DNA of 64,000 bases, from assembly GCF_003027925.1 (NCBI RefSeq), contig NZ_PYPS01000015.1, positions 62,001-126,000 of the forward strand. Reading direction: 5' to 3'. The number at the start of each line of letters is the position of its first letter. The stretch's first letter is position 1. This document shows, one piece after another, positions 41,501 to 49,468 of the stretch. Origin of the DNA: Micromonospora sp. RP3T. GTDB lineage: Bacteria; Actinomycetota; Actinomycetes; Mycobacteriales; Micromonosporaceae. The notes under the pieces are model-generated. The model did not search any database. It saw only the letters and a program-made list of their open reading frames with translations, and was not told where the DNA came from. Position numbers and translations under genes: made by a program.

Positions 41501-44058
41501 CCGGCGGGTTCGCGCAGCGCCTCGTCCGGCGGCAGCTCCCGCAGCCAGGAGCGGAGCAGCGCGGCGATCACGGCGGCGTCGACGGTGGCCCGCTGCTGGG
41601 CCAGGAAGATCCGGAACACCGCGGCCTCGAGCGCGGGGGAGCGGTCCAGCTCGGTGACGCCGTAGTGACCGAGCGCCTTGGCCAGCCGGGCTCGGAACGC
41701 CTCCGGCGAACCGGCCCGCTCCACGTCGAGGCTCTGCAGGTAGATGTGGAAGTGCTCGCGGGCGCTGTGCAGGTGCCCGACGGGACCGTCGTCCCCGCCG
41801 GGCCGGTTGCGGCTCAGCTCGGCCAGGTCGGCGAAGACGTCGACCAGTTCCAGCTCCTCGGCCAGCGGCCGGTGCCCGGCCTCGGTGGCCGCCCGCCGCG
41901 CGTCGAGGTAGTCGTCGAGGACGCGGCGCTCGTCGTGCGGGTCCACGTCGAAGCCGAGCAGCAGCCCGCGCAGGTCCTCCTGGCCGCGCTCGACCCGGGT
42001 CCGCGCCGGGACGTCCGCGGGCGCGTCCGGCAGGTCCAGCTCCACGGCGGCCTCGGCCGGCGCGGCGGCCTCGTCGCCCTCCTCGGCGACCGGCTCCAGG
42101 CGCAGCAGCGGCGCGCCGGCCTCCACCTGGGTGCCGACCGCGACGGCGCACTCCTTCAGGCGGGCCCGGAACGGCGCCCGCAGCACCGTCTCCATCTTCA
42201 TCGCCTCCAGCACCAGCACCGGCGCGCCGGCCTCGACCTCCGCGCCGACCTCCAGCGGCGTGGCGACGACGAGAGCCGGCATCGGGGAGCGCAGCACGCC
42301 GCCCTCGTCGCGGCTGATCCGGTGCGTGACGCCGTCCACCTCGACCAGGTGGACCGGCCCGTGGGTGCCGGTGAGCAGGCGGTAGCGGACGCCGTTGACG
42401 GCGATCTGCCCGGTGTGCCGGTCGAAGCGGTCCAGCTCGACGTCGGCGGTACGCGCGTCGCCGCCGGCCTCGATGCCGACCCGGAACCGGTGCGCGCCGA
42501 CCCGGGCCACCCGCATCCGGTAGCTCGCGCCGCGAAGCTTCAGGTCCAGCGGCCGGCCGCTGCGGTGCTGCACCTGGGGCCGGCCGCCGGCCGCGGTGGA
42601 GAGCAGTCGCTGCCGCTCGGCGCTCTCGTCCTCCTCGTACGCCTCGATCGCGGCGGCGGCCAGCGCCACCGCGGAGTGCCGGTGCCCGACCAGCCGGCCC
42701 TCGCCGCGGACCCGGTCGATCCAGCCGGTGTCCGCGCTGGCGTCGATCACCTCGGGCTGGTCGAGCAGGTCGAGCACGAAGCTCTTGTTGGTCGCCCCGC
42801 CCTCGATGACCACTGTGGTGTCCGCCATCGCGCGGCGCAGCCGGCCGAGCGCCTCGTCCCGGTCCCGGCCGTACGCGATGATCTTGGCGATCATGGAGTC
42901 GAAGTCGGCGGGGATGGTGTCGCCCTCGCTGACCCCGGTGTCCACCCGGATGCCGGGGCCGGCCGGGAGATCCAGGCGGGTGATCCGCCCGGGGGAGGGG
43001 GCGAAGTCCCGGTCCGGGTCCTCCGCGTTGAGCCGCGCCTCGATGGCGTGCCCGCGCTCGGCCGGCGGCGCACCGGTGAGCCGGCCCCCGCCGGCCACGT
43101 GCAGCTGCGCCTTGACCAGGTCGAAGCCGGTGGTCGACTCGGTGATCGGGTGTTCGACCTGGAGCCGGGTGTTCACCTCCAGGAAGGCGAAGAGCCGGTC
43201 GCCGGGGTGGTAGAGGAACTCCACCGTCGCCGCGCCGCGGTAGCCGACCGCGACCGCCAGCCGTTCCGCCGACGCCTTCAGCTCGGCGACCTGCGCCGCG
43301 TCGAGCAGCGGCGAGGCCGACTCCTCGATCACCTTCTGGTTGCGCCGCTGCACCGAGCAGTCCCGGACGCCGAGCGCCCAGGCGGTGCCCTGCCCGTCCG
43401 CGATCACCTGCACCTCGACGTGGCGGGCGCCGGTGACCAGGCGCTCCAGGAACACCACGCCGCTGCCGAACGCCCGGGCCGCCTCCTGGCTGGTGCGCTC
43501 GTACGCGTCGGTCAGCTCCGCGTCGCTGCGGACCACCCGGATGCCGCGCCCACCGCCGCCGGCGGTCGCCTTCAGCATCAGCGGGTAGCCGATCTGCGCC
43601 GCCGCGGTGACGGCTGCCTCCAAGCTCTCCACCGCGCCGCGGCTCCACGGCGCGACCGGCACGCCGACCTCCTCGGCGATCAGCTTGGCGCCGATCTTGT
43701 CACCGAGCTTGCGCATCGCGTCCGCGCTCGGCCCGACGAACGTGACACCGACCTTCTCGCACAGCTCGGCGAAGGCCGGGTCCTCGGCCACGAAGCCCCA
43801 ACCCACCCACGCGGCGTCCGCGTGGGTCTCCACCAGCGCGCGTTCCAGCGCCTTGAGGTCGAGGTACGGGCGGGCGGACGCGGGCCCGAGGTCGTAGGCG
43901 ACGTCCGCCTCGCGGACGAAGGTGGCGGTGCGGTCGACGTCGGTGTACAGCGCGACGGTCTCGATCCGGCTGCCGGTCTCCGCGGCCAGTTCCCGGACCG
44001 CGTGGATGAGCCGCATGGCGGCCTCACCACGGTTGACGATGGCGACACGGGTGAACAC
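38599..44058 (-). CDS. Single-chain multidomain biotin-dependent acyl-CoA carboxylase
   Basis: A 1,819-residue protein joining every part of an acyl-CoA carboxylase. Residues 1 to about 450 are biotin carboxylase (IVNRGEAAMRLI, KATAGGGGRGIRVV, EVNTRLQVEHPITE). Then follow a linker and a biotin-carrier domain with VLEAMKMETV (biotinyl-lysine K621) and a central helical region of about 550 residues. A carboxyltransferase follows from about 1,250 on (SMTSGTENMDWV, AEDNFGIGGYDRVMGPNGQ, LVVLANLSGFDGSPESM, HGGAFVVFSK). This order, BC-BCCP-central-CT, is that of eukaryotic acetyl-CoA carboxylase; most bacteria use separate subunits, though a comparable multidomain enzyme is reported in Saccharopolyspora. 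It should make malonyl-CoA or a homologue. GTG start with AAGGGGA upstream. No partner genes are adjacent. Confidence 0.9.
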   Translation of the reverse strand: MFTRVAIVNRGEAAMRLIHAVRELAAETGSRIETVALYTDVDRTATFVREADVAYDLGPASARPYLDLKALERALVETHADAAWVGWGFVAEDPAFAELCEKVGVTFVGPSADAMRKLGDKIGAKLIAEEVGVPVAPWSRGAVESLEAAVTAAAQIGYPLMLKATAGGGGRGIRVVRSDAELTDAYERTSQEAARAFGSGVVFLERLVTGARHVEVQVIADGQGTAWALGVRDCSVQRRNQKVIEESASPLLDAAQVAELKASAERLAVAVGYRGAATVEFLYHPGDRLFAFLEVNTRLQVEHPITESTTGFDLVKAQLHVAGGGRLTGAPPAERGHAIEARLNAEDPDRDFAPSPGRITRLDLPAGPGIRVDTGVSEGDTIPADFDSMIAKIIAYGRDRDEALGRLRRAMADTTVVIEGGATNKSFVLDLLDQPEVIDASADTGWIDRVRGEGRLVGHRHSAVALAAAAIEAYEEDESAERQRLLSTAAGGRPQVQHRSGRPLDLKLRGASYRMRVARVGAHRFRVGIEAGGDARTADVELDRFDRHTGQIAVNGVRYRLLTGTHGPVHLVEVDGVTHRISRDEGGVLRSPMPALVVATPLEVGAEVEAGAPVLVLEAMKMETVLRAPFRARLKECAVAVGTQVEAGAPLLRLEPVAEEGDEAAAPAEAAVELDLPDAPADVPARTRVERGQEDLRGLLLGFDVDPHDERRVLDDYLDARRAATEAGHRPLAEELELVDVFADLAELSRNRPGGDDGPVGHLHSAREHFHIYLQSLDVERAGSPEAFRARLAKALGHYGVTELDRSPALEAAVFRIFLAQQRATVDAAVIAALLRSWLRELPPDEALREPAGLALERLIAATQVRFPVVADLARGLVFAWFAQPLLRRNRARVYARVRSHLRHLDRQPDAPDREERVAEMVRSTEPLVRLLGQRLVRDNLDNATMLEVLTRRYYGNKALTGVRTRTAGGCVFVVADRAESSVVSAAVRFDALGDALRGLAEVAGDRDAVDADVYLVWENQPEDFDATVAALLDVINAHPLPDRVRRLTTTVAGRGGAVMHHHFTFRPDGTAMAEERLIRGLHPYIAQRMQLERLHRFDLTRLPSLDEEVYLFQAVAQENPTDQRLVAFAQVRDLTELREQDGRLMALPTTEDAVTACIDSIRRAQSRRPSKVRFPTNRIVIYVWPPSELTREEMERIAARVRPTTVGADLEEILFIGRQRDRRTGELTKVGVRIAFDVTGQARLTVGEPPTEPVEPLDDYRLKVLRAASRNTVYPYELTGLLGEFTEHDLDAEHTLVPVDRPKGRNTAAIVAGVVRTPTPRHPDGVTRVVLLGDPTKSLGALSEPECRRVIAALDLAQRMGVPLEWYALSAGARISMTSGTENMDWVAAALKRIVEFTQDGGEINIVVAGITVGAQPYWNAEATMLMHTKGVLVMTPDSAMVLTGKQSLDFSGGVSAEDNFGIGGYDRVMGPNGQAQYWAPNLPAAHEVLMAHYDHTYVAPGEDAPRRATTTDPADRDVSTFPHTVAGSDFTTVGEIFSATANPDRKKPFDIRTVMRALADQDHPVLERWAGMADAETAVVQDVHLGGIPVCLLGIESRSVPRHGFPPTDGPDTYTAGTLFPRSSKKAARAINAASGNRPLVVLANLSGFDGSPESMRKLQLEYGAEIGRAIVNFRGPIVFCVISRYHGGAFVVFSKALNPAMTVLAIEGSFASVLGGAPAAAVVFAGEVAARTAADPRVRELESRVGAATGTERATLTGELDELRSSVRAEKLGEVAAEFDRVHSIQRAVEVGSVDAVIRAAELRPRIIEAIEARLG

Positions 44059-44220
44059 GTGACCGTCCCCTTCGGTAGACCCACGGTGGTGCGCCGGGTG
44101 GCGGCGGTGCCCCCGGCCTGCCTCACCCTTCCGTCTGCCGGCGGGCCGCGCCATGTCGTAATCGCCGAACCCTGAGCGGCGACCGTTGTAGGAACCACAC
44201 AAAAGTTTTTATGCCAATAC

Positions 44221-44262
44221 GCTGGACAGCGCCGTCCCCGAGCGGGTCCGGCGCTGTCCAGC
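44221..44262 (-). terminator. Hairpin terminator after the DUF2188 gene
   Basis: GCTGGACAGCGCC and GGCGCTGTCCAGC pair perfectly (13 bases) around a 16-base loop, starting 15 bases past the stop at 44278. It separates the small gene from the carboxylase promoter, where an A/T-rich patch (about 44200-44215) stands out. Confidence 0.7.
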
Positions 44263-44277
44263 GGTGACGTGGGCGGT

Positions 44278-44508
44278 TCAGCCCGGAATCTCGCGCGGGT
44301 CGCGGCTGCGCGGGTAGGTGTTCTTCTCTCCGATCGTGCCGTCCTGCTTCTTGATCACGTGCTCGGTGCCGCGCTCGGCCGCCATCTCCCGGCCGGCGGC
44401 CTCCGCCTCGGCCTTCGTGTCGTGCCGGCTGCTGGCGCGCTCGTTGCCCTCCGGGCGGTTCTTCCACTGCCCGTCCTGCTGATAGGTGTCGATGTCACCC
44501 GTCGCCAT
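44278..44508 (-). CDS. DUF2188 small protein
   Basis: A 76-residue, charged, soluble protein. The text WKNRPEGNERASSRHDTKAE and HVIKKQDGTIGEKNTYP matches the DUF2188 pattern, in which a W-x-x-x-x-E/G-N-x-R-A core and a late KDGxIxEKNTY motif recur; in related proteins it often forms a tandem-repeat-like two-lobed domain. No function is known. ATG with GGGAGC upstream; a clear terminator follows. Single-gene unit. Confidence 0.85.
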   Translation of the reverse strand: MATGDIDTYQQDGQWKNRPEGNERASSRHDTKAEAEAAGREMAAERGTEHVIKKQDGTIGEKNTYPRSRDPREIPG

Positions 44509-44609
44509 GTCGTCAGCTCCCCTCGGATCCGTGGTCGATGACGAATGTCTGCCCCCACCCCCGCCCCCCTAATCCTCCCGCCCCCACCCCGACCCCCACC
44601 ACGCGCAGA

Positions 44610-44659
44610 TTCCCGGAAAGAGTGGCCATTCCGGCGGCAATGGCCACTCTTTCCGGGAA
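44610..44659. repeat. Perfect 21-base inverted repeat
   Basis: Arms at 44610-44630 and 44639-44659 are exact complements over 21 bases with an eight-base loop CCGGCGGC. Each arm begins TTCCCGGAAAGAGTGG. The arms are less GC-rich than the surroundings. There is no gene ending nearby on the + strand, so terminator function is doubtful; a mobile or dispersed repeat is possible. Confidence 0.8.
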
Positions 44660-44779
44660 ACCGGCGTCGGGTGGGTGGGTGTGCGCGCCGGGGCGGCGCG
44701 ATTTTGCGGGTTTCGATCTCGTCCCGGTATCTGGTCGGGGAGCCGGGTCGGGAGTCCGGCGGGGTGGCGCGAAAACGTG

Positions 44780-44793
44780 TTACTGACCAGTAA
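44780..44793. promoter_or_regulatory. Operator-like palindrome TTACTG-AC-CAGTAA
   Basis: Six-base arms around AC in locally AT-richer sequence, 219 bases before the protease and 271 bases from the DUF2188 start. It looks like a TetR-type operator of the kind seen near fatty-acid genes in actinobacteria, but no such gene adjoins. Confidence 0.35.
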
Positions 44794-45011
44794 GGACGCG
44801 CGTGAATGCCGCCAACCGCCCGAGTTGCCGTCGATCGGTCCTACCCGACCCAAGTGCTGAGATCGGGGCCAGTCGCCGCAAGCGGAACTCTTGCCATCAA
44901 TGACAAACGTGTGACAACTTCGACGAAGCCCGATCGGCCGAGCCTCACCGGCCGAACGGCTGCCCGGGGCTGCCGAAAGGCCGCCCGTGCTCAGCTCCAG
45001 GAGGTATCCAT

Positions 45012-46064
45012 ATGCGACTCTCCGGGTCATCGCGGCGTACCGCCACCGCCCTCACCGTGGCCGGCGCGCTGATCGTCGGCTCACTGGCCGGCGCTCCCGC
45101 ACACGCCGCACCCGAGACGTCCGCCACCCCCGAGAAAGCCACCGCGCTCGCCGCCGCACTCGGCGACCGCTCCGCCGGGACGTACGCCGACGCCGCCGGC
45201 GCCATGGTCGTCACGGTGACCGACGACGCCGCCGCCCAGAAGGTCCGCGCGGCCGGCGCCACCCCCAAACTCGTCACCCGGGGCGCGGACGACCTCGCCC
45301 GCGCCACCTCGGCGCTGGACAAGTCCGCCCGCATCCCGGGCACCGCCTGGTGGACCGACCCGGCGACCAACCAGGTGGTCGTCTCGGTCGACAGCACCGT
45401 CACCGGCGCGAAGCTGGACCGGGTCAAGGCCGTCGCGAAGCAGCTCGACGGCACCATCCGGATCGAGCGTGAGGCCGGCACGCTCGGCACCCGGACGGCC
45501 GGCGGCGAGGCCATCTACGCCCAGGGCGGCGGACGCTGCTCACTCGGCTTCAACGTGCGCAGCGGCAGCACCTACTACTTCCTGACCGCCGGGCACTGCA
45601 CCGCCATCGCCGCCAACTGGTACGCCGACTCCGGGCAGAGCAGCCAGCTCGGCACCGGTGGCACCGGCAGCTTCCCCGGCAACGACTACGGCATCGTGCA
45701 GCACACGAACGCCGGCGCGGCCGAGAGCAGCGTCTCGCTCTACAACGGCAGCACGCAGGCCATCACCGGCGCGGCCGACGCGTTCGTCGGGCAGTCGGTG
45801 CAGCGCTCCGGCAGCACCACCGGCCTGCACGGCGGCACGGTCGAGGCGCTCGACGCCACGGTGAACTACGCCGAGGGCAGCGTCTCCGGCCTGATCCGCA
45901 CGAACGTCTGCGCCGAGCCGGGCGACAGCGGCGGCTCGCTGTTCAGTGGCAGCAGCGCCATCGGCCTGACCTCCGGCGGCAACGGTGACTGCTCCTCCGG
46001 CGGAACCACCTACTTCCAGCCGGTGACCGAGGCGCTCAGCGTCTACGGCGTGAGCATCGCCTGA
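45012..46064 (+). CDS. Streptogrisin-type secreted serine protease (S1 family) with prodomain
   Basis: A 350-residue pre-pro-protease. Signal peptide ends AHA near residue 33; residues about 35-160 are an alpha-lytic/streptogrisin-type propeptide that folds and inhibits the enzyme; the mature protease begins around the [13 protein letters not shown] region. Catalytic triad: H195 in TAGHC, D225 in GNDYGIV, S306 in GDSGGS. Cysteines around TAGHC, RC and NVCAEPGDS fit the family disulphides. The oxyanion region and length are normal. AGGAGG precedes the ATG. It stands alone between a repeat-rich gap and a terminator-like hairpin. It would degrade extracellular protein. Confidence 0.93.
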   Translation: MRLSGSSRRTATALTVAGALIVGSLAGAPAHAAPETSATPEKATALAAALGDRSAGTYADAAGAMVVTVTDDAAAQKVRAAGATPKLVTRGADDLARATSALDKSARIPGTAWWTDPATNQVVVSVDSTVTGAKLDRVKAVAKQLDGTIRIEREAGTLGTRTAGGEAIYAQGGGRCSLGFNVRSGSTYYFLTAGHCTAIAANWYADSGQSSQLGTGGTGSFPGNDYGIVQHTNAGAAESSVSLYNGSTQAITGAADAFVGQSVQRSGSTTGLHGGTVEALDATVNYAEGSVSGLIRTNVCAEPGDSGGSLFSGSSAIGLTSGGNGDCSSGGTTYFQPVTEALSVYGVSIA

Positions 46065-46078
46065 CCGCGTCCGCGTAC

Positions 46079-46114
46079 GGGACGGGGTCGTCGGGAAACC
46101 GGCGGCCCCGTCCC
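46079..46114 (+). terminator. Hairpin terminator of the protease gene
   Basis: GGGACGGGG (46079-46087) and CCCCGTCCC (46106-46114) pair perfectly around an 18-base loop, 14 bases after the stop. Confidence 0.65.
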
Positions 46115-46216
46115 ACTGCGTTTGCCGGAACGGCAAGGATCCTTGCCGCCGGCCCGGCCCTCGCGCACGATGGCGGGGCCGGGCCGCCGACGTGCCCGGC
46201 GGCGAAGGAGACAGGC

Positions 46217-46876
46217 ATGACCGGGCACCACCAGCAGCACCAGCAGGACCCGCCGGCGGACACCGACCCGGCCCGGTTCTGGGACGAGCGGTACGGGCAG
46301 GCGGACCGGATCTGGAGTGGCCGGGTCAACCCGGTGCTCGCCGAGGTGGCCGCCGACCTGCCCCCGGGCACGGTGCTCGACCTGGGCAGCGGCGAGGGCG
46401 GCGACGCGGTCTGGCTGGCGACCCGGGGCTGGCACGTCACCGCCGTGGACATCTCGACCGTGGCGCTGGAGCGCCTCGCGGTCGAGGCCGCGCGCGCCGG
46501 CGTGGCGGACCGGATCACCACCGCCCGGCACGACGTGACCCGGGACTTCCCGGCCGGCCGCTTCGACCTGGTGTCGGCGCAGTTCTTCCAGTCCCCGCTG
46601 GTGCTGCCCCGGGAACAGGTGCTGCCCCGGGCGGCCGGGGCGGTGGCGCCCGGTGGCCGACTGCTCGTCGTCGAGCACGGCGCGCCGCCGCCGTGGTCCG
46701 GGCTCGACGCCGACGACCCGCGGTTCGCCAGCCCGGAGCGGATCCTCGCCGCGATCGACCTCGACCCGGACGGCTGGCGGATCGAGCGGCTCGGCGCGGC
46801 ACGCCGCACCGCCACCGGCCCCGACGGTCACCCGGGAGAGCTGGTCGACCACGTGGTCCTGGCCCACCGCCGCTGA
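46217..46876 (+). CDS. Class I SAM-dependent methyltransferase
   Basis: A 219-residue Rossmann-fold methyltransferase. FWDERYGQADRIWSGRVNP at the start and VLDLGSGEGGDAVWLA (motif I, SAM binding) followed by VTAVDIS (acidic loop) are typical of the TehB/UbiE-like small-molecule group; the FWDERY beginning is shared with thiopurine/tellurite-type methyltransferases. Substrate unknown. GAAGGAG lies six bases before the ATG. The last 49 bases overlap the convergent MFS gene, unusually long for this window. Confidence 0.83.
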   Translation: MTGHHQQHQQDPPADTDPARFWDERYGQADRIWSGRVNPVLAEVAADLPPGTVLDLGSGEGGDAVWLATRGWHVTAVDISTVALERLAVEAARAGVADRITTARHDVTRDFPAGRFDLVSAQFFQSPLVLPREQVLPRAAGAVAPGGRLLVVEHGAPPPWSGLDADDPRFASPERILAAIDLDPDGWRIERLGAARRTATGPDGHPGELVDHVVLAHRR

Positions 46877-48066
46877 CCGTCGGCCCCGGGCCGGGTCAGC
46901 AGCAGCACCAGCGTGCCGGCCGCGCACAACGTCGCCGCCATGGCGTACGCCCAGCGGAAGCCGATCTGCGCGGAGAGCCCCAGCAGCGGGCCGGCGAGCA
47001 CCGCGCCGATCGGGAACGTGTTGGTGAACAGCGTGGTGGCCCGGCCGGGCTGGCCCGGCAGCAGATCCTGCACGTACGAGATGCCGACCCCGGAGACCGC
47101 GGCGATGAACAGCGCGTTTACCGGCTGCGCGACGAGCAGCACCGGCACGCTCGTCGCCCCGGCGGCGACCGCGTAGTAGGCGACGCCGCAGCCGGCCCCG
47201 ACCAGGATCAACGGCCGGAGCCGGACCCGCGCGGTGAGCGCGCCCAGCCCCAGCATGAGCGGGATCTCCAGCGCGGCGCAGAGGCCCAGCACGAGGCCCG
47301 CGTCCGCCGGGTCGCCGCGCAGCACCCGGCCGATGAACAGCGGCAGCACCTGCACGCCGAGCGTCAGCGGGCACTGCAACATGGTGAAGGCCGCCACCGT
47401 CAGCGCCAACCGCCACCGCGACGCGCCCGGCGGGCCGGCGGCCGGCTCGTCCGGGGCCGGTCGCGGCGGCACCGGCAGCTCCTCCAGCCGGAGCACGGCG
47501 ATCAGCGCGGCCAGCGCGTACATGACCGCGGCCGCGCCGTAGACCAGCCGGAAGCCGCCGACGGAGAGCAGGATCGCGGCCAGCGGCGGCCCGGCCACCC
47601 AGGACAGCGAGAAGACGGTACGCATCACGCTGACGCCGAGCGCGGCCCGCCCGGGACTGTCCCGGTCGAGCAGTTGGCGGGTGTAGGCGAACGACTGCGG
47701 GAACAGCGAGTTGGCCAGCGCCATGACGGTCGCGGTCAGCACCATCAGGACCCAGTAGTCGCGGACGAACGCGATCAGGCCGGCGCCCACCATCCCGGCC
47801 AGCGACGCGCCGATCAGCAGCCGACGCCGGATCGGCCACCGGTCCGACAGCCGCCCCACCAGCACCGCCACCGCCACCCCGGACAGCGGCGCGACGACCA
47901 GGAACACGGTGACCCGCACCGGATCGGCCCGCACCTCGGTGTCGAGGAACAGCGACAGGAAGGGCATCACCACGGCGACGGAGGTGCCGACGGTCAGGAA
48001 CAGCAGGGCCAGCGGGAGCAGCCGGAAGCGGCCGGCGCGCACCGCCGGCCTGGTGTCGACAGCCAT
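46828..48066 (-). CDS. MFS exporter, SetA-like sugar/drug efflux type
   Basis: A 412-residue protein with twelve hydrophobic segments. VGRLSDRWPIRRRLLIG is the MFS loop 2-3 motif (G-x-L-[SA]-D-R-x-G-R-R in the family). The arrangement recalls the SetA/SetB sugar-efflux subgroup, but drug or metabolite export cannot be excluded. The start at 48066 gives MAVDTRPAVR; the ribosome site is weak. The C-terminal 16 codons overlap the methyltransferase gene read from the other strand. No regulator adjoins. Confidence 0.82.
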   Translation of the reverse strand: MAVDTRPAVRAGRFRLLPLALLFLTVGTSVAVVMPFLSLFLDTEVRADPVRVTVFLVVAPLSGVAVAVLVGRLSDRWPIRRRLLIGASLAGMVGAGLIAFVRDYWVLMVLTATVMALANSLFPQSFAYTRQLLDRDSPGRAALGVSVMRTVFSLSWVAGPPLAAILLSVGGFRLVYGAAAVMYALAALIAVLRLEELPVPPRPAPDEPAAGPPGASRWRLALTVAAFTMLQCPLTLGVQVLPLFIGRVLRGDPADAGLVLGLCAALEIPLMLGLGALTARVRLRPLILVGAGCGVAYYAVAAGATSVPVLLVAQPVNALFIAAVSGVGISYVQDLLPGQPGRATTLFTNTFPIGAVLAGPLLGLSAQIGFRWAYAMAATLCAAGTLVLLLTRPGADGQRRWARTTWSTSSPG

Positions 48067-48154
48067 GCGGGGCACGCTACGCCGTACCGGTGACAAACCC
48101 GGCCCGGACGTGATTCTTACCGTCCTCGAACACCGCGCCGCTAACGTCGGCGGC

Positions 48155-49456
48155 ATGAGGGAACGGGAAGCGGTGGCGCACCTGTTGCGCCGGGCGACGT
48201 TCGGGCCGACCGCCGACGAGGTGGACGACGCCGAGCGGGCCGGACTCGCCGCCACCCTCGACCGGCTGCTCGACCCCGCCGGGCCGGACCGGGGCGCGGC
48301 GGCCACCCCGACGCCCGCGCTCGGCCCCGACCCGGCGGCGGCGCTCGCCCAGGACGCCACCCGTGAGCAGCGCCAACAAGTCAACCGCGAGCGTCGTGAG
48401 CAGGTGAACACACTGACCGCCTGGTGGCTGGCGCGGATGATCGCCGCCGAGCACCAGGGCGACGAGAAGCTGCTGTTCTTCTGGCACGGGCACTGGGCCA
48501 CGAGCGTGCGCAAGGTCCGGTCGGCGCCGCTGATGCTGCGTCAGTTGGAGACGCTTCGACGGTTCGGTCGAGGCCCGCTGGCGCCGCTTGTCGACGCCAT
48601 GGTCCGGGACCCGGCGCTCATCCTCTGGCTCGACGGCCAGCAGAACACCCGGCGGGCGCCGAACGAGAACCTGGCCCGTGAACTGCTGGAACTGTTCACG
48701 CTCGGCATCGGCGGCGGCTACCGCGAGGCCGACGTCAAGGAGGGCGCGCGGGCGCTCACCGGCTGGACGGTGGACCGGCGTACCGGCGTCGCCCGGTTCG
48801 TGGCCCGGCGGCACGACCCCGGGCCGAAGACGATCCTCGGCAGCCGTGCCGCCTTCGACGCCGGCTCGTACGCGGCGCTGCTCGCCGGCCGCCCGGAGAC
48901 CGCCCGGTTCGTCGCCGGCCGGCTGTGGTTCCGCTACGCCGGCGCGCAGGTGCCGCCGCCGGCGGACCTCGCCGGCCCGGACACCGTCGGCACGCTGCGC
49001 CGGATCTTCACCGCGCCGGCGTTCGCGCAGACCCGCGACACGCTCGTCAAGCAACCCGTCGAGTGGCTGGTCGGCGCGGCCCGGCAGCTCGGGGTGCGCC
49101 CGGCGACGTTGTCGGAGGCGGGCCGGCGCCGGCTGCTGGCCGGGCTCAACGCTTTGGACCAGGTGCCGTTGCGACCGCCGAGCGTCGGCGGCTGGCCGGC
49201 CGGCACGGCCTGGCTGACCACCTCGTCGTTGCAGGCCCGGATGCGGGTCGCCGACCAGGTGGCCGGCGCGGCCGATCCGGCGGTGCTGGCCCGGCTGGCC
49301 GCCGCGCCGCCGGCGGGTCGCCCCGACGCGTTGGCGCGACTGCTGGTCGTGGACCGGTGGAGCGACCGCACCCGGGCCGCCCTGGTCCCGCTGGCCGGAC
49401 AACCCCGCCGGCTGCTGGTCGCCGGCCTGGTCAGCCCCGAGTACGCGGTCAGTTGA
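48155..49456 (+). CDS. DUF1800 family protein
   Basis: A 433-residue, mainly helical protein. The N-terminal HLLRRATFGPTADEV and the central NENLARELLELFTLGIGGGY, EGARALTGW and WHGHWATS blocks are DUF1800 hallmarks. Function is unknown; the gene is almost always followed, as here after 12 bases, by a DUF1501 gene, and both are suspected to be export-linked. No signal peptide is evident in this protein. In-frame ATG at 48155 with no strong ribosome site. The two genes form one transcription unit that ends before the convergent FMN protein. Confidence 0.85.
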   Translation: MREREAVAHLLRRATFGPTADEVDDAERAGLAATLDRLLDPAGPDRGAAATPTPALGPDPAAALAQDATREQRQQVNRERREQVNTLTAWWLARMIAAEHQGDEKLLFFWHGHWATSVRKVRSAPLMLRQLETLRRFGRGPLAPLVDAMVRDPALILWLDGQQNTRRAPNENLARELLELFTLGIGGGYREADVKEGARALTGWTVDRRTGVARFVARRHDPGPKTILGSRAAFDAGSYAALLAGRPETARFVAGRLWFRYAGAQVPPPADLAGPDTVGTLRRIFTAPAFAQTRDTLVKQPVEWLVGAARQLGVRPATLSEAGRRRLLAGLNALDQVPLRPPSVGGWPAGTAWLTTSSLQARMRVADQVAGAADPAVLARLAAAPPAGRPDALARLLVVDRWSDRTRAALVPLAGQPRRLLVAGLVSPEYAVS

Positions 49457-49468
49457 GAGGAGCGATCC

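Larger units (their letters stand above)
44509..45011. other. Long intergenic region before the streptogrisin gene
   Basis: No gene. It contains a C/A-rich tract (about 44560-44602), the long perfect inverted repeat at 44610-44659, a palindrome at 44780-44793, and the likely promoter of the protease at about 44880-44930 (TTGCCA and TGACAA hexamers in an A/T-richer stretch). Confidence 0.5.

Noticed and set aside
38497..44175. A 1,892-codon open frame on the + strand opposite the carboxylase gene
   Set aside because: It mirrors the antisense of a well-supported gene; its protein is a low-complexity R/G/H/V-rich string without domains. High GC creates such frames throughout this window.
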